Shown here one piece after another: positions 23,866-38,360 of a stretch of 64,000 nt of DNA. Each line of letters starts with the position of its first letter. Within the stretch, counting starts at the first letter, position 1. The position numbers and the translations under genes were made by a program. The notes under the pieces are model-generated. The model was given only the letters and a program-made list of their open reading frames with translations, had not been told where the DNA came from and made no database searches. Origin of the DNA: Arctopsyche grandis (Eukaryota; Arthropoda; Insecta; Trichoptera; Hydropsychidae); NCBI RefSeq assembly GCF_051622035.1, contig NC_135360.1, forward strand, positions 15,690,501 to 15,754,500. The letters are read 5' to 3'.

Positions 23866-24050
23866 TAAACACATAAATCATTACAATTCGTTATTGAGTT
23901 CAATTGACTCATATTAAATAGTTCTGACATAAAAATTAATTCATTAGGAACAAAATTCAAACTCCTAGGATTAAAATCACCCAAGATCATGACTTTCCTG
24001 CCAGCCAAAACATTAAAATTATTTTGCAAATTTGAAAAAACTGAATTTAT
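23866..24050 (-). pseudogene. Non-LTR retrotransposon endonuclease fragment
   Basis: Translated on the - strand it reads INSVFSNLQNNFNVLAGRKV followed by MILGDFNPRS. LGDFN is the conserved catalytic-loop motif of the AP-type endonuclease domain of Jockey/CR1-like LINEs, and the preceding LQNNF...GRKV matches the usual helix before it. About 60 residues remain, cut by simple repeats on both sides. Confidence 0.7.
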
Positions 24051-24230
24051 AACATACATACATACATATATGTATTTTATCAAGCTATGATAACTATATA
24101 TAACTTTGACTAGGCATTTGCAATGTAATTGTTTATCTCAAATGATTCGATTTCTTCACTCTCGTTTTTCTGGTGGGATTAAATTTTTCTACATATCTAT
24201 ATTTTAATTTTTTATTGTAATTAATTTTTG

Positions 24231-24640
24231 AATCACCATCCACTGCTGAATGAAGGCCTCTCCATCACGTTTCCAATCGTCTCGGTTTTGGGCACCTCTC
24301 ATCTACATATCTTATCCCACACATTTTCCTAATTTCACCTACCGATTTTCCTTGTGGTCTTCCTTTTACCCTTTAACATTCTCTCGGTAACCATTCTAGT
24401 ACTTATTTTGTCCACCTTTCGTCCATTCTTCTAGCTACGCGACCCGCTCATTGCCATTTCAATATCTTTACTCAATCCACTGTATCCATAACCCTTATCA
24501 TACTTCTCACCCACGTATTCTGCTTCCTGTCTTTCCTCGTTATGCCAAGCATACAGCGTTCCACACTTCTTTGAGTGCATGTGAATTTGTGTAGCATCTT
24601 GGCGTTTAATGTGCAAGTTTCACATCCTTACTTACTTAGT
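24231..24640 (-). pseudogene. RTE-type reverse transcriptase C-terminal remnant
   Basis: The - strand reads, across stops and shifts, pieces such as KILKWQxAGRVARRMDERxT, EDHKENR and EAFIQQWM. These correspond to the family's LKWRWAGHVAR...W and GEAFVQQW C-terminal region. The reading frame is broken several times. Distinct from the LGDFN fragment just upstream. Confidence 0.7.
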
Positions 24641-27600
24641 TTCACGTCTTCACTGGCAAAAACATTGATCTTTTTCTTCAGGCAAAGTGGCAAATTTTTG
24701 AATATACATACACATATAATTCATATATTGTATAATAATATGTAAATAAATACATACATACGTACTTTTTTTTCATTAATTGAGAAAGTTTTTAAAAGTG
24801 GTGCAAATTTTGCAGCTTTTGATATATGTATGTATGTAATTTATACGAGATAACTTTACCGGGGATAGAGGATTTAGCTCATTGATTTTTCAGCTCTTTA
24901 GATTGAATGGAAAGAGTTTTTTTTTTCACCAAATTTCCTGCAAGCTTGCTCTTTCGCCACTTCAATATTTTGCTATTAGACCTTGGGCTTTTTCAAAAAT
25001 TTGGAAATTATTCCGCGTTCGACTAGCACGTTCCGCATTTTGGCCCATCCGTGATCGTACGTGTACGAGACTACATACTCGTACCTTCCAAGCTCACGGA
25101 ACCTGGCAGACTCCCTCAGATAATAGCCTTTGTTATCTCCGTGAGAAAGTCGACCCGGCCTTGAGCTATCCCCACACTTATCCATCAACCGATGTGCGAA
25201 AGCTCTCTCTTTCTCTCGGCGGCGAAAAAGAGGTCCAGGGGGTTGGGTGTAGAAAAAAAAGAGGTCGAACCGCAGGGGAGTAATTTGCCGTTAACGCGGT
25301 CGAATCCACTTACGTTTCGACGGCGGAATGTCAGTTCGTCACCAACGTAGTTTTGACGACCGGGCTCGATGTGGTCGTGATGACAAACCATCAACGTTTA
25401 TGTCAGCGGTCACTTGGAATCACTCGTACAACGCTGGGCGATATAATCCCCCTCGTCTCGTCCCCAAAGTCGATTTTGTTCGCCCGCGACGATAATAGTC
25501 TCATCCGAATGGTCGATTTCGTCATTAATACACGTCCGAACGGAAGAAAAGGCCTTCGACCGAAATTGAACCGGGCTTAATGCTGGATCTGTAGGTGAAT
25601 ATTGTCGATATAGTATGTACATAGGTACATACATACATAGTACAGTGTAGGGTAGTTAGAGCTCACTGAGGTTGCCAGCTGCGAGATATCGAGATGTGGA
25701 ATGTGATGGTGAGTCGGAGGAGGATGACAATGTTCCGAAATATGTTAATGTTCTATTGTTGTAAAGGCGCAGACACACAGAGTGGTACGCGGCACGTGTT
25801 TTTTTTAAAGATAGTTGTGTACATGCAAAAGAAACGCTAGCACGCCTAATCTATACCGTCGCGATTCTTGGCAAAACTCACCCCCTGGAGTGTTTTCGGT
25901 GATATTTTATCCTTGTGTTGACATAGGTTTGACAGTGGTCGATAACGGTGGTTCCCATATTTGAATAAATGTTGGAGAAACTTGTAGAAATAATAAGATC
26001 GTACTAATTAACAATGACAGGAAAATGCGAAGATTCAGTGTATCGCTTTAATGTGCATTGAGACAAACGATACGTAAAAGTATGTATTAATTGTGGTTTT
26101 GGAACATTGTAAGTGTAGCATCTTTGATGCATTTGAATTTTCGTCTTATGTTGAATGTGCTGTTTGTGAATTTTAGTCAAATGTAAAAGGTAATACTTGA
26201 TGAAATAATGAAATCATATAAATAAGCTGCTTTAATATAGCTAGAGGAGATTCTAAGGTGAAAACTTTTATGAGACGTAAGTGAAAATGGGATATACATA
26301 TGTATTTATAGCTAGATGAATGGATGATTGAAAACAGTATTTAAATGGTTGCAAAATAAGAAAAGTAGACGGCTGAAAACTGGTCATATCGTGGCAAATC
26401 ACTTTATTTAAGTCATTTTCACATGAAATAAATGTCTTCAGTCATATATGTATGTATGTATATACATATAGTATAGTACAATAGGTGTAGATTGTATCTT
26501 CATCTATTGTGAATTTATAGACGTAGATACAATCTCTGAAGTGTTTAGAAACTGCAAATGAGTAGATGGATCATCTTTGTTTAGGTGGATTAAACAAATA
26601 GCATTCATCCGCTTTGGGGTAGTTCTCTGGATGATCCTATTTATAAGGGAGTGACCTTCGATACACCTGCCTGTGTGTATTTTAAGCTCAGGTCCCATAG
26701 ATGAGTGTTTTGTAGAAAGCGATCGCGTTGTATTCTCAATCGGACGCTGGGAAAATTAATTACGAATTAATACGTATCAAAATATAATACGTACAAACAT
26801 CGCCACTTTCCACTCAAAAGCGGGAAGTGGATTTATCGTCTAATACGTTTTGACGTTTTGCTTCGAGTTATCGGATCTCGCCTTGCTTAATTATTGATAA
26901 AGCTTTCGCACACTTTTGGGATGCTGAAGTTTACTTTATCTTTCGAGCAGGGTTTTCTCGTATGATATAATAAATATTATAACACTACAAGTTTTTTTTC
27001 CATTGTGTCACTTTTGTGATTTATCACTCAGTATAAAGATTGTCATTAAACGATCATACATCCAGCCGTTTGTTTCGTTGATTGCTAGATATAATCTTAC
27101 AGTGTTGCTTTTAATTAAAAACGTTTACGTGTGTTTTTCAATTAACGCGATCAATTGCTATGTTGGATGCGAACTTCAGAAACTATTGTAGTTTTTTTTT
27201 TTGCTTTTGATATGACATAAAATCTGTAAAAGCTCTACCTACTGCCATTTGATGATATATACACAGTGTCAGTTTTACGCCGACTGGCAAACAGCCAATG
27301 ATTGTTTCTGACTTTGCACATTCTATCCCAACATTATGACGGCAAATTTCGCATCGATCGATCGAATCCGCAAAAGAATGGTACTCGCTAATGGTGTTAT
27401 TTTTTGCATTTATATATAATAATAAATCTTTATTCTCAAATATTTTTTTATTGTTATTTTTTTTATTATTTCTGCCAAACGTTGGTTCATTAGCGTCGGC
27501 ATTTTAAAAGTTCTCCGCCGGTTTTTGAGCTTTTGTTTCGCGTTGGGGGAGGCAAGCCGTGAAAAATTGTCAAGCATTTGTACAATATGTGTGTAAGGGA

Positions 27601-28118
27601 AAGTCAGACGGGAAAAGTGCGAAAAACGAACCACCCCCTACCTCCGTGTGGTTTGTAATTTTGTCGACGGTTTCGGGAGTTTGCGAAATTGCGAATGTCG
27701 TTTTTCGACGTTTGTACATGACAAAACACGTGTGATCCGGTATTTTTTTTAACGCGTATAGGGTTAATAAATATTTATTTACATTGCGCGACCTTTTTCC
27801 CCTTGTGTGTGTATGTGGTGATTAATATTTATGTAAAGACTTTATTGAGCGTGTAACGCTCCTTACGCTCGCCAAAGTATGAATTCTCGCGCTTGTAACC
27901 CACAAATTCGACTCTATTAATGCGATTTTAATTGTTATAATATCACGCAAACCTTATGGTTAACTCGTTTTTTTTTAATTTTATTTATTATTTACATTCG
28001 GTTTTAAGTGTTGTAAATATGCCCAAACAATTTCGGGTTCATTTCAAGATTTAAAAATAAATTAGTAGGTACTGGATTTAATTACGGTACTTAGCGTTTC
28101 TGTTTTATTTTTATTAAC
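24641..28118. other. Intronic sequence, mostly unique
   Basis: A GC-richer patch at 25000-25560 has long open frames on both strands but no protein similarity I recognise. An unpaired GCGCAGACACACAGAG segment at 25768 may be a transposon end. No exon was supported. Confidence 0.4.
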
Positions 28119-28362
28119 CAGCATAGATCAATGGTTAGCGTGTAATGCTTTCTATGGTGTGGTCACGGGTTCAATCCTTGGCTTTACTGCTGGCCTGACC
28201 TTTTATATGTGGCAAATATCTAGTTTTTCAGCATATCGGATTATGAAAATATGCAGATGTCTCTATGATGATCTGTAAAATTCCTCTATAGATTATTGTT
28301 TATTGGTGTTTGTAATTGTGCAGGAAGGCGCATTGGGGTTTACCTGTTAGACCTTCTTGGTA
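28119..28362 (+). mobile_element. tRNA-derived SINE, near full length
   Basis: The head (28119-28185) is tRNA-like, with an A-box-like CAATGGTTAGCG and a B-box-like GGGTTCAATCC, as needed for RNA polymerase III. A body follows, then the conserved tail AGGAAGGCGCATTGGGG ... TTAGACCTTCTTGGTATA. Related copies: 39931-40320 (-), 45576-45935 (+), 47270-47598 (-), tail only at 23536. Confidence 0.8.
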
Positions 28363-28424
28363 TATGTATGTAAACAAATAGGGGCTGTTTGTTCTACATT
28401 CATATGTATGTATCTTTCGTATGT

Positions 28425-28545
28425 ATGATACATACGGGTCTACCTCACGGGCACGAATGTGAAACGCCCGAAAACGCAAATATCGGAAGGCAAAGATCGA
28501 AAATCGAAAGATAAAAAAATGGTGCATGGTAATCGGTACATACTC
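28425..28545. repeat. Dispersed repeat, copy 1
   Basis: Contains ACGGGTCTACCTCACGGG ... AAAGATCGAAAATCGAAAG ... TGGTGCATGGTAA. The same sequence lies in inverted orientation at 59755-59882. Class not recognised. Confidence 0.75.
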
Positions 28546-31500
28546 ACTTAATTTGCGCGAGCAGGATACAACAGGAACAAGAGGAACAGGCTTTTCCTCC
28601 CGTATTCTGCGCGCGCACATTAATGTACACTCAATTGTAAGCTCCTCGTGTTATTCGAGGCAGACATTGTTAAGGTAAAAGACATTAAGGTTTAATAATA
28701 ATAGTATTTTAACTCGTACCACGTCTTCCGGGCTGATTTATTATACATAGGTACTCGGTTTTACATTCGTATTAGACAGGGACGGAGACCTGTGGTTTTG
28801 TGCCGCGAATTCATCTAAAATAAATCGGGATTAGGACCATTATCTAACGGGTTTTGTGTTATATAATTAAATTGCACAATCCCGAAAATTATCTTTGTGG
28901 GAATTTTATAGTCGCGTGAAATATGTAGATAAAGTTTAGCGCCAGCTTTGCTTAACCGTGCTTGAACCGTTTGTTTCATTCGCTGGAAGTTTCATCTGGC
29001 TAGATTATAATTATATGTTATTTTGATTGATTGCGTATACATAGGCATATGTGCGTTTTCGTGTAATTTATTTCTTATTCTCACCGATTGCTTAATTAAC
29101 CCTTTTACATTGTTTCGTCAAATGGGGTTCGTAAACAACCTTGCTTAACCCTGTTTGGGGTCGTCGAAACCGCAACTCATTTACTTTACAGATTCGACCG
29201 CGTCGCGTGGGTGCGAATCCGAATAAAATTTCACCTTTGCTCTTTGCTCTCGCTGTAGAGATGTTTCTGCTATTGTGGGTGGTCGTCGAGCTTTTCATCC
29301 ATAGTTCAATTATTCACGGCGAATGTCCTTCGCATTTCCCTGGAAAACCGTAGCAAAACAAATGGATCATCCCTCGTTATTAATTGCTCCCGCTCGGAGT
29401 TACAAAATCTGTGAAAATCCCGTAAATACATTTATTCCCACTTTTTTTTATCTATGTATATCTAATATGAATATTTTTTATGTTTTGTACTTATACTCAA
29501 ATATTGATTAGATTTTCATAATAATTCGGTGAATTTAGCTTGTGTGTAAATTGGCGTACATGGGTGAATTTGTTCAGTTTTCTCGAGAGTTTGTCGAGGG
29601 TGGAGTTTGTTCTGGAGTTAAGCACATTCGTTAGACGCAAATTAGTTCACGTCCCTTTATTTATTCACGCCCAGTGTGCGAAAAATAACCTCTCCCTTAA
29701 CGTCGGTCAATTCATTTATCCAAATAATTGAATTCCGACCTGTCTTGTTTCGGATGGTCGCGTTGCATTGTCAAAGTGTAGATTAGTTGGTCGTTGCTTT
29801 TCAATTGAATTTAACTAGAGTTTATCCTAGTTTCCATCAGGATCGTTGACGCTCAAATTAATCAATTGCATGTGCACTGTGATCGTTTCGTTTTAGGGTT
29901 AGAAGTGTGTCGCCAATGTGATGCAAGCGTTCGGTGCATTTGATTCACCTCAACGAGAAGTAGACTGAAGTGTCACTCTAATCCCGGCCGGAATAAGTAA
30001 TTATTTGATATATGTATGTACATGCTGCTGGCATAATATGGATGGTTATTAAATCTACATCGATCTTACCCTGTTAGAGTTTACCAATTTATCTAGCTTT
30101 ATTGTGATGACGAATCCAATAAAATCGGCAACCCCCCCCCCCTTACGTTTCTCGCAAAATCGTCGCAAATCTGAAGTTTGGTAATCGGTGTCGCTTTCGA
30201 ACATAAAACATATAAAATAAAATTTCAGTAGTCTGCAGTAGGCAAACTCTAAATCTAGATTCCTATTGGTCAGAATTCAGATCATCTGACTTAACCAACA
30301 GGAGTCATATTTAATATTTTTTCGCTGCTGCGAACTGCCGTGAAATGAAATATTTATTTATTTAAAGTTTGGACTATTGTGGCATTACAGGAGTTCCTAA
30401 TGTCTCAAAATGCTCGAAAATGTAACAAAGAAGAAAAAAAATATATTTTATACAGAGATTGCATACAATACATTGAAAAACAAAATAGTAAGAGTTCAAA
30501 CAATAATGGAAGTAGTCACAAAACATCAGGAAAGTCTTGCATCAGCAGTCAGTACCAATATGCATACAATAATGTATATGTTCCAGCAAAGATGGGCAAT
30601 ATTGTATGTAATTATATTGAAATATAATTGCGGTCATCAAAAATTTGGTTGGTTAGAAGCAATTTTTAAAATTTACTTAATGTAACATTTCGTAAAGGTC
30701 GGCCCTTCTCAATATGATTTGAATGCAGAGTTTTTTTTTACCAAAGTGAAATTCCTGGAAAATTTCAATGTACGCTTTAATTAACTCGGGCTTTCGTTTT
30801 CCAACGTTCGTATAATGCGCAATATTTAATTTTTTTTTTCGCTTTCAATTATCTGCGATTTTGAAATGATTACGTTTCGTTCCTCAGCAACACATTGTAG
30901 CAGTTCGAATTTGTCTGTTTTGTTCAATTCGTTATCGAACGTACGAAATTGAGTGGATTTAAAAGGAAAATATTCCGAGACAAGGAATAATGCGAAGGTT
31001 TTTGTTTCGCTTCCTTTATTCCCTTTAGAGAACGCGACAGCTGAAATGATCGGTTTCCATTTTTCATATTACATTTTTCTCTACACGATTTTGTATATTA
31101 TTGTTTTTCTATGTAGTATTTTCCGAGCGTTTCGTTCCCACTCGTGCCGAATTTTCTTCTCCGTGAAAGGTTTTTTTGCGGAAATCTTCGTCGCGTACAA
31201 AAATATACCTCTTCGTTACTTTTCAATTCGAGATCGTTTCATATTTTAAATTAAGTAAAAAAAAAGTCGATTTCGTCCTTGAACGGTTAGTGGGTCTGTG
31301 TACAGATTAATTACCGTGATGAAAAATTAAGTAACGGATGCCTCTTTTGCTTAACTTTTTCGTATTAATTACGCGAAAAGCTGGCTTTATCACGCCGTGT
31401 TAAACTTTCTGTAGGTTAATTAGCCACCTTTTTTAAACCGACCAACCCCTATTTTTATTCCTTTGTTGCGAAATTACAATTTGAATATTATAAATATTCG

Positions 31501-32324
31501 ACACCAAGATTATTCGCCTTAAGTAACTCTAGATAATAATTACACGAAAGTTTGATATACATACACCGGTTTCGTTGTTATTTTTATTATTGTAATGTGA
31601 CCTTTTTACTCGCACAATGACCCCTAATTCAACATGCCGAATCAAATATCATAGCAAAACGCTATAAACATTTCTCATATAACAAGAACATACATATATT
31701 TTCATATAAATATGTATATACATAAATACATGTGTATATGTATATGCATGTACACTGACATATTTATCAGATTTATTTTCTAAATTTGAGCTTGAATTAT
31801 TTGGATTTAAATTCCACCGTTTTTTTATGAAAGGAAAATCTTACCTCCGGCATATGCAATAATATGTATGTAAAAAGCATATGTATAAAGTTTAGTACCC
31901 ACCCGTAGTACGTCTTTGCGACTTCGTGGTGCTTGCTTGTAATCGTGTTTATTGCCGATAAAATACTTGTTTTACTACTTTTTTATATGTATCGGGAAAT
32001 TCCTTTAGTACGAATGAATTTTTAAACAGATCGTTATTTTTAAATAATGTATTATGTACATAAATGAATGTACACAAGTACGAGTATAAACTGGCGACGA
32101 GTATACTCATGTTTTTATGCATTTTTTGATTGATGCATTATTGTACATGTAGCCATAAATTACTTAATCGGCAGTACTGTTCAAACGCATCCATGATTTA
32201 TTAATATCTACCTATGAATGTATTTTGTATAACATACATACATATATGTACATATGTACATATATCACGACCATCCAGACTAGGTTCAAAGGAAATTTGG
32301 CGACATAAAACGATTTATTGTTAA
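28546..32324. other. Intronic sequence, mostly unique
   Basis: Long repeat-poor stretch. Blocks with TAATTA/ATTAAT cores at 31300-31430 look like homeodomain-type sites, a weak hint of an enhancer. A poly(C) run lies at 30133-30142. No exon was supported. Confidence 0.4.
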
Positions 32325-32695
32325 TTTTAGTTCGCCGTGCCTTGTTCACCCTTGTTCGTCGTGTTCGCCTTGGGTTCGGACGTGCAGACGAAGAACAAAG
32401 GGGTCGGCGAACATGACGAACACTACGAACACGCGTTCCTTCATCTGTTGAGGTTCGAGCTAACTATTTTGAGGAGAGTTTGCCATGTTCGCCGACGTGA
32501 ATTTTGTTCTGTGTTCGCCTTGTTTGTCGTGCTCGCAACGTTCGCCATGTTCGTCGTGCTCGCCATGTTCGTTGCTCACGCCTTGTTCATCGTGCTCACC
32601 ATGTTCGATGTGCTCGCCATGTTCGTTGTGCTCGCCATGTTCGTCGTGCTCACCATGTTCGCCTTGCTTGCCTTGTTCGTTATATTTGTTTGTTA
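32325..32695. repeat. 18-bp minisatellite with an inverted segment
   Basis: About ten tandem copies of GTTCGTCGTGCTCGCCAT-like units (32510-32690), preceded at 32330-32365 by similar units and at 32400-32432 by units in the opposite orientation (GGCGAACATGACGAACAC). All three + frames are open because the unit is a multiple of three without stops. The [10 protein letters not shown]-type translation is therefore not evidence of a gene. Confidence 0.9.
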
Positions 32696-33826
32696 ACAGT
32701 TTAATGTATATCTGTTTCTGTTTTTGCTTATTACATTTCTTAGCTCATGCTATAAGAAACCGTTGATTTTTATTACTTATATATACATACATAGTTCATT
32801 TTTTAGGCTCATATGTTTTGATTGAAATGACCGGATTCCCTATTTGATTAAGTTTTTATTATTGCCCCACGTATAAAAAGAGAGACTTGAGAACTGAAAA
32901 GTATGACAACTCTCATGGTTAACTATTTATGAATAGACATATCGTAGGTGCCGACACTAAATTTTCATAAATTAGACATTTGAAATGATCCGTTAATAAA
33001 GCGGATGTCCGTTGAAGTCAGAAACGGTTGAGTTCGCGAAAGATTTCTCCTCTCAGTTATTTATACGCTCTTCAGCTTATTTCCACAAAGCGTTGATAAT
33101 GTATTCAGCCACTTCCGAAGAATGGGAGACGACGATGTCCCTGAATTTGTCACGACACGGATCGCTGCGTGTGTATGCAGATAGATAGATAGATAGATCT
33201 TCGAGAGGCACACAGAGTGAGAGGAACAAAAATACAGTGGTCGTGTGTTTGTGTATAGACACGAAGGACAAATTAACACCGTGCCCGCCTCGTTTATCCG
33301 TCAATTGTTAACGAATAAAACGCTGTAAATCACTTGGTTACGCGCGTCCGATTGCCGTGAATCATCCTTATTTATCGGTGTATATTCAGCTGCGTTTTTT
33401 TCAAGCTTTGTATTTTTTTAATTCATCGTATGAATTGTTAATTACCATGGGTATACATTTGTTAGTTACTCGCTGAAAACATGCCAGATACTGTCAGTGC
33501 TTGGCATGCTTTTTTGACAACGTTAAGGTGAGATTTGTATGGCGACAAATCTAGCAACTTTTTTACCGTAGAAATTTCTCAGGCTATTGCTTAAAACACC
33601 ATATAATCAATCGGTCGAGTGATCAGAGACATGAAGTTATATTCGTCAATGGGAATAGTTTTTGTTATTAGTAAATATGATCGGTTTTAACAAATATTTT
33701 TCCTTTTATGAAGATTCTCCGAAATTAAGTCGAGATCTTCCTTTCTATCTCCAAATGTAGCCAGAAACTGGTCTGCTGACAAATGTATGCAAATGTCCAT
33801 ATTTAGGATCTCTGTCGGTTGAGGGA
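32696..33826. other. Intronic sequence, nothing recognised
   Basis: Apart from a 19-base (GATA)n run at 33180-33198, no repeat or gene is recognised. Confidence 0.35.
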
Positions 33827-35879
<2,053 letters not shown>

Positions 35880-36082
35880 CGGGATTGCCCCCAAGACGAC
35901 ACCTATGGGCAACTTTGTACATATATCCTATTTATATATACACGTATACGAAATTTTAACAATGAAATCAGATAAATTGGCAAACTCTGATAGGAAACGA
36001 TCGACGAGTTAAATATATCCAAAGTCTGGCCAGAAACACTGGATCAGAGCTTCAAACCTGTGACCTCCGTGGTTACAGGTTT
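35880..36082 (-). mobile_element. SINE, second subfamily, 5'-damaged
   Basis: In reverse it shows a tRNA-like B-box region, a body with AACTCGTCGATCGTTTCCTA and TCAGAGTTTGCCAATTTATC, and a tail GTGTCGTCTTGGGGGCAATC. The body and tail match the elements at 60617 and 61119. It ends against a Helitron at 36091. Confidence 0.6.
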
Positions 36083-36090
36083 GAAGTAAA

Positions 36091-36326
36091 CTAGTGGTTT
36101 TACCCGGCTTCGCTCGGTATTTGTAATATAAACCGCTTGAACATGGCTAATCTTATAGTCAATATTCATTTGTTTTTTTTATTAAATTTATTTGAATAAA
36201 AATAAAATAATATTCAACGATATCGATATCTTCTTCAGAGAAACTTTGATTTGTTCAATAACGTCATGGATTCTCCGAACCAAAACTTACATACATACAA
36301 GGTCTCTTTCGAAATTATATATCAGA
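36091..36326 (-). mobile_element. Short Helitron-like element
   Basis: Same family as 18998-19240. On the - strand it starts TCTGATATATAATTTCGAAA and ends GAGCGAAGCCGGGTAAAACC + ACTAG (CTAG 36094-36091). 236 bases, no coding capacity. Confidence 0.75.
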
Positions 36327-37740
36327 CACACATTTCATACATACTTTTTAAACTAAGTACTCTTAATAGATCTGAAGCAGTTTTGAGGAGAATGATTTAC
36401 ACAAGTGGTAGCAAACTGAAGAGTCTTTTCCTCATCTTACATAGACAGAAAGTCTTATATCATAATCCATATTTAATGCAGATATACATACATACATATA
36501 CGTATATTGGATATCTTTGAATGAAGCCTCGATGCCATGTCGCACCTCCGTTTGTTCTGTGTATTCTATAAAGTCGTACTAAACGTTGAACTGTTGTAAA
36601 ATCCAAATCCACTCAAATTTCGGAATGGCGCATTTTGTCGTTCCGCGAATATTCGCAAATTAATTTCGCGAGTACAGTCGGCGAAAAATGTGAAAATTGT
36701 AAGGAAAATTGCGTGCGTACCGCGAATAACTCGCCGTAATTAATGTGTTAGCCGGCAATTGCTTCCGAACGCGTTTGAATACTTCCCACCTTTTGTAAAT
36801 CTAATATACATACATACATAGGTAATATAATGTGCAGATAATTCGCGTAGTATTGTATATCAAATTCGTATTTAATTAAACCATCTCGGGGAGATCTCGC
36901 ACGCTCCCTATCGCGCATTACAACCACATTATCGTGTTTGCGCTGTGTAAAATTTGATTACGCACTTGTATAACCCCATAATCCGTTAGTTTTCGGTTGA
37001 ATATGTATGATAATAAAAACTAATGTTTTGATACGATCGCGTGCCGTTTCGCTACTTTTAGCCCCTTCGTAGATAATGTTAACGTGCTCTCTCGTCTGCG
37101 ATTTTTGCAAGGAAAAAAACATCTCTGTTCCTCCACTTTGTGCATTGTTTGCGATCGTAACTCCAAAGGAGGTTGTTACGTTCGAGAACGAATTTAATGT
37201 TATCCTCGAGCTTTTCAATATAAGAACATAATAACCGGCGTTGCTCTTTGATGTGTTTACGTATATTTTTACCTCTTATTTTTAATCTCGGAACTTAAAT
37301 GCGAATATTGCGGGTCGAATTTACCTCGAAATTGAATTCGGCCGAGATTTGCATTGAATTATGTTTCTGTTTCTGTTCAACGTAATGAAAGTGATATGAT
37401 GGGCAACGTTAATTTGACACACAACACATGACCAAAGATCGCTCGTTGCACGTCTGGGTCGTTATCGTCTGCTATGTGTTATTGCTATTATTGTTATTTC
37501 ATATGAATACAAATGGTATAAATATTATACATATTAAGTCGCCGATTACTGATGTGTTTTTTTTTTTACCGATGAGTCTATTTTTGAAATGTAAATGACG
37601 GAGAGAGGTCACTAAGGTCCCCTTCCCATAATTTTTTTATTGAAATAGTTTTTAATTCGTTTTTTTTTCCATTTTAATATTATATATTATAATCAGACCT
37701 CGGATTTTGATCAGGTCAATATCCTTTTGGGGTTGGACAA
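36327..37740. other. Intronic sequence, unique and CpG-richer
   Basis: The part at 36620-36950 has many CGCGAA/TTCGCG and TAATTAAT motifs and little simple repeat. It is a candidate regulatory block, not a gene. Confidence 0.35.
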
Positions 37741-38360
37741 GTTACCAATAGGCCGTATTGGTAACATATTATATAAATAATAGCAACACAGCTCGAACCC
37801 GTGACACTTCGGTCAACACTGAAGTGTCACGGGCTCGAGACACTTCAGTGATGCTGGCCATACTTTGGATAAATGAGACTCAAGGTTGATTGTTTTCTAT
37901 TGAGTTTGCCAATGTTGACCGGAAAATGCACTCGAGATATGTAGTTACACTCTCGAGACATCCAAACTTTCAAAGATGCTCAAGGAGAACTAACGCAATA
38001 AAATTCCACAAAAAAACGTCAAGGGGTATTTGTATGTTATCCGAGGGTGCTAATCTTTTTTTGTAGAATTCTATTGCGTAAGTTATTTTTGAGCGCCTTT
38101 GAAAATCAGGACTATATTAAGAGCGCCACTATTCAGTGAAATTTAGTGCATTTTTCCTGGGAACCGTTTTCCAATATATCTGATTTAATTGTTAAAACGG
38201 TTCCCACTAAATTGGCCACCATTATTTGAATTTAATTTCAAATTTATAATAATAAGATTATAAATTTCAATGTAGTACATACATATATGTATGTATGTAC
38301 ATATTTACAAAGTTGGCCATAGGTGTCGCCTTGGGGCAATCCCATAATGACACACACCAT
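37741..38360. mobile_element. Rearranged SINE cluster with perfect hairpins
   Basis: A perfect 10-bp stem lies at 37741-37765 (GTTACCAATA / TATTGGTAAC). A 13-bp stem lies at 37799-37834 (CCCGTGACACTTC / GAAGTGTCACGGG), whose two halves look like the B-box regions of SINEs in opposite orientation. SINE body pieces follow, with an inverted GGGAACCGTTTT/AAAACGGTTCCC pair at 38150-38205. A second-subfamily tail (GTGTCGCCTTGGGGCAATCC) lies at 38322-38342. Confidence 0.55.

Noticed and set aside
24882-25634. Open frames of 60-133 codons on both strands in a GC-richer patch
   Set aside because: No motif, no splice context and mutual overlap; judged chance.
32337-32766. Cys/Ser/Pro-rich open frames of 66-119 codons
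   Set aside because: All three frames of one strand are open because the 18-base minisatellite unit lacks stops; no start context, splice sites or similarity.
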